Assembly: GCA_036488085.1 (NCBI GenBank) | Contig: DASXHZ010000104.1 | Span: 1 to 12,489 of the forward strand | Origin: DASXHZ01 sp036488085 | Lineage (GTDB): Bacteria; Acidobacteriota; Thermoanaerobaculia; Gp7-AA8 | Length of the DNA stretch: 12,489 nucleotides | Reading direction: 5' to 3' | Shown: positions 1 through 6,203 of the stretch, one piece after another | How the letters are laid out: each line of letters starts with the position of its first letter | Position numbering within the stretch: the stretch's first letter is position 1 | Notes under the pieces: model-generated | What the model saw: the letters and a program-made list of their open reading frames with translations, nothing else | Databases searched by the model: none | Told to the model about the DNA's origin: nothing | Made by a program: the position numbers and the translations under genes

Positions 1-290
1 AAGGGTCCGGCGCGCGTCGTCAAGGAGGGGATCGTCCTCGCGGCCGCTGCCACGGGATTGCCGATCGTGCCGATCGCCTTCGCCGCAAAAAAAAAAAGCT
101 GTTGCGATCGTGGGACCGGATGGTCATTCCGCTGCCGTTCACACGCGCGCTCTTCCTCTATGGCGAGCCGATCCTCGTGCCGCGTGACGGCGACGTGGAA
201 GAATGGCGCCTTCGCATCGAGGAGCGCATGAACAATCTCGCGGATAGCGCGGAGCGCGAGTTCGACGCGCTTTGGAACGGAACGAAATGA
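1..290 (+). CDS. DUF374 lysophospholipid acyltransferase family protein, C-terminal part, with a frame break at an A run
   Basis: Only the C-terminal ~96 residues are in the window. From base 1 the first frame reads KGPARVVKEGIVLAAAATG and LPIVPIAFAA, which matches the DUF374/LPLAT segment after the conserved DGP-G-P motif. The reading then meets eleven A residues at 87-97. Family-like sequence continues as LLRSWDRMVIPLPFTRALFL and YGEP but in another frame, ending at TGA 288-290. In the unshifted frame translation would stop at TGA 229-231 after aberrant residues. Twelve (or nine) A's would restore one protein reading AAKKKKLLRSWDRM. Members of this family transfer acyl chains at the inner membrane in lipid A or phospholipid synthesis; the exact substrate is unknown. 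The stop overlaps the yicC start as ATGA. Family call fairly sure; whether the break is real, an assembly error or slippage is open. Confidence 0.75.
   Translation, partial: GSGARRQGGDRPRGRCHGIADRADRLRRKKKKLLRSWDRMVIPLPFTRALFLYGEPILVPRDGDVEEWRLRIEERMNNLADSAEREFDALWNGTK
87..97 (+). other. A11 homopolymer at a reading-frame break (possible slippage site)
   Basis: Eleven consecutive A's sit exactly where the acyltransferase coding frame changes. Homopolymer A runs of about nine or more are known sites of RNA polymerase slippage (for example Thermus dnaX and Shigella mxiE) and also of sequencing indels. Adding one A or removing two joins the frames. Confidence 0.7.
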
Positions 291-1177
291 TCACGTCGAT
301 GACAGGCTTCGGCCGCGCTGCCGGCGCTCTGAGCGAGCGCTTCTTCGTCGCGGTGACGGCCAAGAGCGTCAATCACCGCTTCCTCGAGGTGGGCGTCCGT
401 CTGCCCGAGTTTTTCTGGGAGCTGGAGCCGGCTGTGCGCGCCATCGCGTCCGAGACGTTCTCGCGCGGGAAGCTTGACGTCTCGATCCGCGTCACGAGAA
501 CGCAACAGCCGGAGTACAACGTCCGCATCAACACGCAGATCGCGAACACGATCGTGCCGCAGCTTCGCTCCCTCTCCGAGGAGCTCGGCCTCGGGTCGAC
601 GTTCGCGGGGAGCGATCTGATGCGCGTTCCCGATCTGCTGCAGGTCGAGCCGATCGAGTCGGAGATCCGCGAAGAAGAGCGGGAGGCGCTGGCGGCCATC
701 GTCCGCGACGCCTTCAGCCAGATGACCGCCATGCGCAAGAAGGAAGGGGAGTCGCTGCAGAACGACATCACCTCGCGGATGCGGTCGATCCGCGAGCTGC
801 AGGCGAAGCTCGCGGAGCATCGTGACGAGATCCGCGCCGAGCTGCTCGCCTCGTTCCAGCAACGGGTCGGCGAGATCGCCGCGCAGGCGGGCGTGCAGGT
901 ATCCGAAGAACGAATCGCGCAGGAAGTCGTCATGCAGGCCGAGCGCGGCGACATCGCGGAAGAGCTGACGCGGCTCACGCATCACGTCGAGCAGACCGAG
1001 GGCGCCATCAAGGGGAAAGAGCCGGCCGGCAAGAAGCTCGATTTCCTCTCGCAGGAGATGCTGCGGGAGATCAACACCATGGGATCGAAGTCGCGCTCCG
1101 CGACGATCCGAACGCTCGTCGTAGAATTGAAAACCGAGGTCGAGCGTATCCGCGAGCAGGTCCAGAATGTCGAGTAA
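287..1177 (+). CDS. yicC: YicC/YloC-family endoribonuclease
   Basis: The 296-residue product starts MITSMTGFGRA, the hallmark N-terminus of the YicC family, so ATG 287 is chosen over the in-frame TTG at 272. The YicC-like N-domain runs to about residue 155 (KSVNHRFLEV at 26-35, RGKLDVSI at 60-67). The DUF1732 C-domain follows, with E225, HHVEQ at 232-236 and the signature GKKLDFLSQEMLREINTMGS at 248-267. A charged helical stretch occupies roughly 125-200. Length is normal for the family. E. coli YicC is an RNase linked to turnover of the small RNA RyhB, and B. subtilis YloC is its homolog; the target here is unknown. The gene overlaps the acyltransferase stop (ATGA) and its own end overlaps gmk by 11 bp, so it is likely co-translated within the operon. 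Confidence 0.93.
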   Translation: MITSMTGFGRAAGALSERFFVAVTAKSVNHRFLEVGVRLPEFFWELEPAVRAIASETFSRGKLDVSIRVTRTQQPEYNVRINTQIANTIVPQLRSLSEELGLGSTFAGSDLMRVPDLLQVEPIESEIREEEREALAAIVRDAFSQMTAMRKKEGESLQNDITSRMRSIRELQAKLAEHRDEIRAELLASFQQRVGEIAAQAGVQVSEERIAQEVVMQAERGDIAEELTRLTHHVEQTEGAIKGKEPAGKKLDFLSQEMLREINTMGSKSRSATIRTLVVELKTEVERIREQVQNVE

Positions 1178-1856
1178 CTTCCACTCCGACGGCACCTTGT
1201 TCATCGTGTCGGGGCCGTCGGGCGCCGGCAAGACGACGCTGATCAATGCCGTCCGGCGCCAGCTCGAGCCGATCGGGATTCGCCTCTACTTCTCCGTCTC
1301 TCACACCACTCGCAAGCCGCGCGAGGGGGAAGTGAACGGTGTGAGCTACCACTTCGTGAGCCCGTCGACCTTCGACGCCATGGTTTCCCGAGGGGAATTT
1401 CTCGAATGGGCTCACGTTCACGACCACCAGTACGGGACCTCGGTAGCCGAGGTCGTGGCGCGTCTCGACAGCGGTCAGGACGTCATCCTCGACATCGACT
1501 ATCAGGGTGCGAAGCAGATCGCCGAGCGCCCTCATCTCAAAGAGCGTTCTTTGAATGTCTTCATCTTTCCGCCGTCGCTCGATGCGCTCGAGCAGCGGCT
1601 GCGCGATCGCGGCCTCAACACCGAGGACGAGATCGAGACGCGGCTGCGAAAGGCGATCGCCGAGATCGACGCCGGGAAAGAGTTCTACGAGTACATCATC
1701 ATCAACGATGACCTCCCCGAGGCGACCGCATGCCTCGCGGCGGCGATCACCGCGAAGAAACTGCAGACGAAAACGGCGCTCGACGCGATCAACACGATGG
1801 CCGAGCGCTTCAAGGAGGAGCATCGCAATGGAAGGATTGCCCGAGGGCGTGGATAG
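1167..1856 (+). CDS. gmk: Guanylate kinase
   Basis: This 229-residue enzyme phosphorylates GMP to GDP with ATP, a cytosolic step in GTP and dGTP supply and in clearing cyclic-di-GMP products. A P-loop SGPSGAGKTT lies at residues 15-24. The GMP-binding segment SVSHTTRKPREGEVNGVSYH spans 43-62, followed by FVSPSTFD and GEFLEWAHVHDHQYGTS. LDIDYQGAKQI at 108-118 replaces the more usual EIDVQGA, a mild variation. RLRDRGLNTEDEIETRL is the lid region. The ATG at 1167 lies inside the yicC end (11-bp overlap). The C-terminus is slightly long, and its last 29 bases overlap rpoZ, whose ribosome binding site lies inside gmk. Assignment is secure. Confidence 0.97.
   Translation: MSSNFHSDGTLFIVSGPSGAGKTTLINAVRRQLEPIGIRLYFSVSHTTRKPREGEVNGVSYHFVSPSTFDAMVSRGEFLEWAHVHDHQYGTSVAEVVARLDSGQDVILDIDYQGAKQIAERPHLKERSLNVFIFPPSLDALEQRLRDRGLNTEDEIETRLRKAIAEIDAGKEFYEYIIINDDLPEATACLAAAITAKKLQTKTALDAINTMAERFKEEHRNGRIARGRG
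1812..1818 (+). promoter_or_regulatory. Strong Shine-Dalgarno site for rpoZ inside gmk
   Basis: AAGGAGG lies nine bases before ATG 1828. It is the clearest ribosome binding site in the window. It fixes the rpoZ start within the gmk coding region and allows independent loading of ribosomes on rpoZ. Confidence 0.85.
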
Positions 1857-2040
1857 CCGGTTCCGGTATGTCCTGCTCGTTTCAAAGAGAGCGGAACAGC
1901 TCATTCAGGGATCGCACCCGAAACTGAAGTCGCGCCACACCAAGCCGACACGGGTGGCGATGGATGAGGTGGCCGCCAATTCGCTCAAGTGGCTCCTCGA
2001 GCCGCCAGCCGAAGAGCCGGTTGCGGGTCTGACCGAGTAG
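1828..2040 (+). CDS. rpoZ: DNA-directed RNA polymerase omega subunit
   Basis: The 70-residue product has the omega core: DSRFRYVLLVSKRAEQLIQG at residues 9-28, then HPKLKSRHTKPTRVAMDEV at 30-48 with the KPTRVAMDEV helix that clamps the beta-prime C-terminus. Omega helps assemble RNA polymerase and, in many bacteria, forms part of a ppGpp site. It is shorter than E. coli omega (91 residues) but within the usual range for small omegas outside Proteobacteria. The tail is short and acidic (EPPAEEPVAGLTE). The start is set by a strong AAGGAGG nine bases upstream. It overlaps gmk by 29 bp, the classic gmk-rpoZ pairing. A palindromic element begins at its stop codon. Confidence 0.95.
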   Translation: MEGLPEGVDSRFRYVLLVSKRAEQLIQGSHPKLKSRHTKPTRVAMDEVAANSLKWLLEPPAEEPVAGLTE

Positions 2041-2087
2041 CCGGTCGCCAGTGGCCCGTAGCCAGAAAAAAACCACCGGCCACCGGC
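2040..2087. repeat. Imperfect palindrome in the rpoZ-coaBC spacer
   Basis: Arms at 2040-2054 and 2073-2087 are complementary at 13 of 15 positions, around an 18-base loop that contains A7. The element fills most of the 54-base spacer and starts at the last base of the rpoZ stop codon. No T run follows the right arm, so it is not a standard intrinsic terminator. It may protect upstream mRNA, weaken read-through into coaBC, or simply be an inserted REP-like element. Confidence 0.65.
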
Positions 2088-2094
2088 AACTGAC

Positions 2095-3273
2095 ATGAAG
2101 ATCGTCCTGGGCGTCTCGGGCGGGATCGCGGCGTACAAGGCGCCCGATCTCGTCCGCCGCCTGCAGGATGCCGGCGCCGCGGTTCGCGTGATCCTCACGC
2201 CGAACGCGGCGCGTTTCGTTTCGCCGCTGTCGCTCGCCGCGGTATCGAACAATCAAGTCATCGCCGATCAGTGGGGCGACAGCTCGCACGGCGGCGTCGA
2301 CCACATCGAGCTCGCGCGCTGGGCGGACGTTCTTCTCGTCGCGCCGGCGACAGCCAACGTCATCGCCAAGCTGGCGGTCGGAATCGCGGACGACGCGCTG
2401 ACGACCTATGCGCTCGCGCACCGCGGCGACGTCGTCATCGCGCCTGCGATGAACTCGTTCATGCTCGCGCATCCGACGGTGACGCAGAACCTCGCCACGC
2501 TGCGGCGCCGCGGCGTCGACGTGATCGAGCCCGACTGGGGGCTGCTGGCCTGCGGCGACGAAGGGGCGGGACGGATGCCCGATGTCCCGGTCCTCGTCGA
2601 GCGCGTCCGTGCGCATTTCGTGACGAAAGACCTAGAGGGGAAGTCGGTGCTCGTCACCGCCGGCCCGACGCGCGAGGCAATCGATCCGGTGCGCTACATC
2701 TCGAACCGGTCGTCGGGGAAGATGGGCTACGCCATCGCCGAAGCGGCGCGGAGACGCGGTGCGAACGTCACGCTCGTTTCCGGTCCGGTGTCGATTCCGG
2801 TTCCGAGCGGCGTCGCGCTTTCGCGCGTCACGAGCGCGGCTGAAATGCATTTCACCGTTCTCGGCGCGCTGCCGCAGCAGATCATCATCAAGGCGGCGGC
2901 GGTCGCCGACTTCGCGCCGCAACACGTCGCCGGCCGCAAGATCAAGAAAGAGCGCGGCCGCGATGAGCTGACCCTCGCGCTCCGCAAGACGCCCGACATT
3001 CTCGAAGAGCTGGCAATGGCCAAGCCGCGCCCGTTCATCGTCGCCTTCGCCGCGGAGACGAACGACGTCGTCGAGAACGCGAAGAAGAAGCTGAAGTCGA
3101 AGAGCGCCGATCTCATCGTCGCCAACGACGTCTCCGACCCGAGCATCGGCTTCGACTCCGATCAGAACGAGGTGCTCGTCATCGCCCGCGACGGCGCAAC
3201 GCTCAAGATCGCCCGAGCCGCGAAGATCGTCGTCGCAAACCGAATCCTCGACGAGGTGGTGAAGCGGCTGTGA
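2095..3273 (+). CDS. coaBC: Bifunctional phosphopantothenoylcysteine decarboxylase / phosphopantothenate-cysteine ligase
   Basis: The 392-residue fusion carries out two coenzyme A steps: CoaB joins cysteine to 4'-phosphopantothenate using CTP, and the FMN enzyme CoaC decarboxylates the product. CoaC covers about residues 1-175: GVSGGIAAYK at 6-15, catalytic His in DHIELARWAD (H70), APATANVIAK, the PAMN motif at 117-120, and the substrate flap ACGDEGAGRM at 152-161 with C153. CoaB covers about 180-392: LVTAGPTREAIDPVRYISNR at 186-205, SSGKMGYAIAEAA, AAAVADF, RKIKK at 281-285 and FAAETND. An oddity is that the usual Trp after PAMNxxM is Leu (PAMNSFML). No clear Shine-Dalgarno precedes ATG 2095. 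The stop overlaps the next gene as GTGA. Confidence 0.96.
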   Translation: MKIVLGVSGGIAAYKAPDLVRRLQDAGAAVRVILTPNAARFVSPLSLAAVSNNQVIADQWGDSSHGGVDHIELARWADVLLVAPATANVIAKLAVGIADDALTTYALAHRGDVVIAPAMNSFMLAHPTVTQNLATLRRRGVDVIEPDWGLLACGDEGAGRMPDVPVLVERVRAHFVTKDLEGKSVLVTAGPTREAIDPVRYISNRSSGKMGYAIAEAARRRGANVTLVSGPVSIPVPSGVALSRVTSAAEMHFTVLGALPQQIIIKAAAVADFAPQHVAGRKIKKERGRDELTLALRKTPDILEELAMAKPRPFIVAFAAETNDVVENAKKKLKSKSADLIVANDVSDPSIGFDSDQNEVLVIARDGATLKIARAAKIVVANRILDEVVKRL

Positions 3274-3953
3274 CGAGCGTTCACGACGAGCTGGCGTTCT
3301 TGCGGGATATGGGGTTTACGCACCTGGATCTGGAGGAGGTTACGGGGTTACGAGGTTACGAAGTCTCCGCCGAAACCTCGCAACCTCGAAACCCCGAAAC
3401 CGACGACTGGACCCGCCTCCGCATCATCGCCCTCGCCTGCACCCAATGCCGTCTGGCGAAAACGCGCACGCAGGTCGTCTACGGCGTCGGGAATCCGCGC
3501 GCTGACCTGATGTTCATCGGCGAGGCGCCGGGGCGGGATGAGGACCTGAAAGGGGAGCCGTTCGTCGGACGGGCGGGGCAGCTCCTGACCGACATCATCA
3601 AGGCGATGAAGCTGACGCGCGACGACGTCTACATCGCGAACGTCATCAAGTGCCGGCCGCCCGAGAACCGCAATCCGGAGCCCGACGAGCTCGATGCCTG
3701 CCGCCCTTTCATCAAGCGCCAGATCGAGCTGATACAGCCGAAGGTCATCGTCACGCTCGGCAAGTTCGCGCTCCAGAGCCTCACCGGCCGCTCGTACGCA
3801 ATCTCCGCGGCGCGCGGCCAGTGGAACGAGTACGACGGCATCAAGGTGATGCCGACCTATCACCCCGCTTATCTCCTCCGTACCCCTTCCGCGAAGAAGG
3901 AGGTTTGGCAGGACATGAAGATGGTGATGGCCGAACTGGGGATCAGCTTCTAA
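3270..3953 (+). CDS. Family 4 (Fe-S) uracil-DNA glycosylase
   Basis: The 227-residue protein removes uracil from DNA to begin base-excision repair. Four Cys typical of the 4Fe-4S cluster are present: C57 and C60 (ACTQC), C128 (IKCRPP) and C144 (DACRPF). Motif 1 is GEAPGRDED at 84-92 with FVGRAGQLL at 98-106. The C-terminal motif is TYHPAYLLR at 196-204. NVIKCRPPENRNPEPDE is highly typical. A short N-terminal helix (ELAFLRDMGFTHLDL) precedes the domain, as in many family members. Between them (residues ~23-44) lies sequence encoded by a strong inverted repeat that looks like an in-frame insertion. The GTG start overlaps the coaBC stop (GTGA), implying coupling. The end overlaps the convergent membrane-protein gene by 11 bp. 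Confidence 0.94.
   Translation: MTSVHDELAFLRDMGFTHLDLEEVTGLRGYEVSAETSQPRNPETDDWTRLRIIALACTQCRLAKTRTQVVYGVGNPRADLMFIGEAPGRDEDLKGEPFVGRAGQLLTDIIKAMKLTRDDVYIANVIKCRPPENRNPEPDELDACRPFIKRQIELIQPKVIVTLGKFALQSLTGRSYAISAARGQWNEYDGIKVMPTYHPAYLLRTPSAKKEVWQDMKMVMAELGISF
3338..3401. repeat. Palindromic element inside the uracil-DNA glycosylase gene
   Basis: Arms 3338-3367 and 3372-3401 are complementary at 25 of 30 positions, with a four-base loop (CGCC). The left arm is itself built from GGTTACG-like units repeated three times, and the right arm from AACC-TCG/CCG units. It is read in frame as the linker between the N-terminal helix and the Fe-S catalytic domain. Confidence 0.85.
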
Positions 3954-6174
3954 GCCGCGTCACGGCGAACACCGCCAGCGCGAGCAGCGTAGCTGCGCTG
4001 ATTCCGCCGCCGATCACGAACGAGAGCGGCCGATAGACGAGCCGCACGTGGTGCTCGCCTTTCGGTACATGGACGCCGAGGAATGTGGCGTCGGCGACCC
4101 GTACGGGGGCGGGCTTTCCGTCGATCGTGGCGTGCCAGCCGTTCCACGCCGATTCGGAGATCACGATCCAGCCGTCGTTGGCCATCGACGCGTGCATGTC
4201 GAGCTTCGAGCCGAGCTCGCGAATCGCGATCACGCCCGGGCCGTTCGCGACTGTGGCGCGCTCGCCGCCTTCGACCCAGCCATTCGCGGCGAAATCGCTG
4301 CACATCTCGACGCCATGGAACGCCTCGGCGAGCGTGGCGCCGGCGTGCATCGTCGCAGGGACGAATGCCCGCGGCAGCACGCGCGTGTTCTCGACGACGT
4401 CGTAGGAGTCGAACGCGCCGAGGAGACGCCAGGCGGGCGGCAGCGTCCAGCCGTGCTTCGCCAGCGCGAAGCGGACATTCATGAGCGAGAGGAACGGTGG
4501 ATCGAGCGATTCCACGCGGTTCGACCACGTCGGTTGCGGGATCGACCAGATCGGTTGGGTGATTGCGTAGCGATCGAGCGTCATCGCCGCGTAGCCGCGT
4601 GCGTCCTCGAGCCCATAGTGTGTCGCGATGTTCGGCGGAAGGAGCGACCGCTGCGCGACGATGCGGAATGGCTGGCCGGAGTGGAGTAGCTCGACACCGC
4701 GGAAGGGGGGATAGAACGCGGCGTGCGGAACCGACGCACGGAACGGCGCCGTCTCGCCGGCGCGCTGAACGATGAAGAGCGCGAGAATCGCGATCGCCGT
4801 ACTCAGCGGGGCGGCGGCGGCCCTGGCGCCGCGCGGCGGCCAGGCGGCCGCCGCCCCACAGAGCACCAAAGGCAGTAGCGCGCGAACGTCGAGTTGCGGC
4901 CATGCCGCGATCACGATGATTGCGGCGGCTCCGACGAAGACGGTCGTACTCGGCTTCTCCATCCCGTAAGCGGCGAGCACGGCGACGGCCAGTGCACAAC
5001 ACCAGACCAAGTGCTCGTTTGCCGCGATTGAATAGAACGGCAGCATCCGCAGCGCGTCGGTGAAGAGTGCGGCGCGGACACCGGCCAGCAGTCCGAATGC
5101 GAAGAGAGCGATGAAGAACCAGTGGCGCCGCCGGATCGCGCCGGCGGCCGCCAGCGCCAGGGCGACGCTGCCGGCGTACGCAGCGCCGGGCACCTCTTCC
5201 ACGTCGGAGCGATAGCGGGCGAGGGAAGTCGGAAGCAGCGCGTCGCGTGCGGAGCGCAGCGACCGCACCGGCTTCCACGAGACGGACGCGAACGTCTGAC
5301 GCTCGCGGAACTCCGCCGTTTCCCGTACTGCCGCGACGAACGGGAGGAGCGAGATCGCGGCGATGCAGAGCGCAAGCATTCCGGCGAGAAGTCCGAGCGG
5401 AATCGCGCCGGTCCAGCGCAAGCCGTGCTCGAAGAGAAAATATGCGGCTGCGACCGTCACGATGTGCAGCGTCGTCTCCGGATGTCCGGCCAGGATCGTC
5501 ACCGCGAGCAGGAGCGCGAGCCCGAGAGCATTGCGGATCGACGGCACCTTTGCGAGCGAACGCGCCGCGAGCAACACGAGCGGCATCGTCGAGAGGGCCA
5601 GCGCGTACGCCGTCAACGCGAATCCGCCGACGTGCGGCGCGAGCATCCAAACCGCCGCCGCGAACAGCGCGGGGATCTCCGAGGAGACCATCGGTTGCAC
5701 GAAGAGGAACATCGACACCGCGGCGATGAAGAACGTCATCGCCGCGATGAACGTGAGCGCCGCCGGCAACGGCAACGCGAGCGCGACCAGGTGCAGCGGG
5801 TGATACGGCGCCGACTGAACCGCCGCCGCGAGCACCGTGCCGCACAGCGCGAAACGGTCCCACAGCGGCCACTGGTGATGGCGAATCGCATCGCGCACAG
5901 ACGCGTGCCACGGAATGAACTCCGTGTAGATATCGGAGTTGACCGGATTCACGACGTGCGTCACGCCGGCGTGCTCGGCGCCCGACGCGAGCGGCTGGCT
6001 GGTGTACGCGAGGTCGATCGCGCCGTAAACGCCGCCGGTCAGAAGTGCCTGACCCGTCAGGAGAAGCGGGAGGAAGACCAGCAGCGCGATCGCCGGAACG
6101 CTGGCGCGCGAATACCGGCGCAGAGCGATTCCCGCCGCCCCCGCCACGAGTGCATACGCTAGCGCCGCCGCCAT
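3943..6174 (-). CDS. YfhO-like multi-pass membrane protein
   Basis: The 743-residue protein has an N-terminal membrane segment, a family-typical block (NSDIYTEFIPWHASVRDAIR at 79-98, WPLWDRFALCG at 102-112) and about ten hydrophobic segments. A long extracytoplasmic C-terminal region follows, ending in a beta-rich domain with SESAWNGWHATIDGKPAPV and VPKGEHHVRLVYRPL, then a last membrane helix (about 718-738). This matches the YfhO family (related to GT-C glycosyltransferase folds). B. subtilis YfhO is linked to glycosylation of lipoteichoic acid, but the substrate here is unknown. Residues about 440-456 (GAAAAWPPRGARAAAAP) are encoded by a palindromic repeat. It is convergent with the glycosylase gene (11-bp overlap) and divergent from the next gene by 29 bp. 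No good Shine-Dalgarno is seen before the start. Confidence 0.82.
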   Translation of the reverse strand: MAAALAYALVAGAAGIALRRYSRASVPAIALLVFLPLLLTGQALLTGGVYGAIDLAYTSQPLASGAEHAGVTHVVNPVNSDIYTEFIPWHASVRDAIRHHQWPLWDRFALCGTVLAAAVQSAPYHPLHLVALALPLPAALTFIAAMTFFIAAVSMFLFVQPMVSSEIPALFAAAVWMLAPHVGGFALTAYALALSTMPLVLLAARSLAKVPSIRNALGLALLLAVTILAGHPETTLHIVTVAAAYFLFEHGLRWTGAIPLGLLAGMLALCIAAISLLPFVAAVRETAEFRERQTFASVSWKPVRSLRSARDALLPTSLARYRSDVEEVPGAAYAGSVALALAAAGAIRRRHWFFIALFAFGLLAGVRAALFTDALRMLPFYSIAANEHLVWCCALAVAVLAAYGMEKPSTTVFVGAAAIIVIAAWPQLDVRALLPLVLCGAAAAWPPRGARAAAAPLSTAIAILALFIVQRAGETAPFRASVPHAAFYPPFRGVELLHSGQPFRIVAQRSLLPPNIATHYGLEDARGYAAMTLDRYAITQPIWSIPQPTWSNRVESLDPPFLSLMNVRFALAKHGWTLPPAWRLLGAFDSYDVVENTRVLPRAFVPATMHAGATLAEAFHGVEMCSDFAANGWVEGGERATVANGPGVIAIRELGSKLDMHASMANDGWIVISESAWNGWHATIDGKPAPVRVADATFLGVHVPKGEHHVRLVYRPLSFVIGGGISAATLLALAVFAVTRLRS
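4802..4857. repeat. Palindromic element inside the YfhO-like gene
   Basis: Outer arms 4808-4818 and 4847-4857 pair over 11 of 11 bases. An inner stem pairs 4822-4826 with 4840-4844, and CGCC 4827-4830 pairs with GGCG 4835-4838. Its head (4802-4822) matches the 30-base repeat at 11132 and 12290 at 19 of 21 positions. On the coding (minus) strand it gives an Ala/Arg/Pro-rich stretch. Confidence 0.75.
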
Positions 6175-6203
6175 GTTGTTGTTAAGTTGGACCGGCGTCC
6201 ATT

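Noticed and set aside
158..1246. Long open frame on the minus strand opposite yicC
   Set aside because: It is the antisense shadow of a clear YicC gene in GC-rich DNA; its protein is Arg/Asp/Leu-rich with no family motif.
3950..5911. 653-codon second open frame on the minus strand within the YfhO-like gene
   Set aside because: Arg-rich out-of-frame reading of the same strand; it lacks hydrophobic segments and motifs.
5122..6162. 346-codon open frame on the plus strand opposite the YfhO-like gene
   Set aside because: The minus-strand protein shows membrane segments and family motifs; this one is a charged Arg/Glu-rich shadow.
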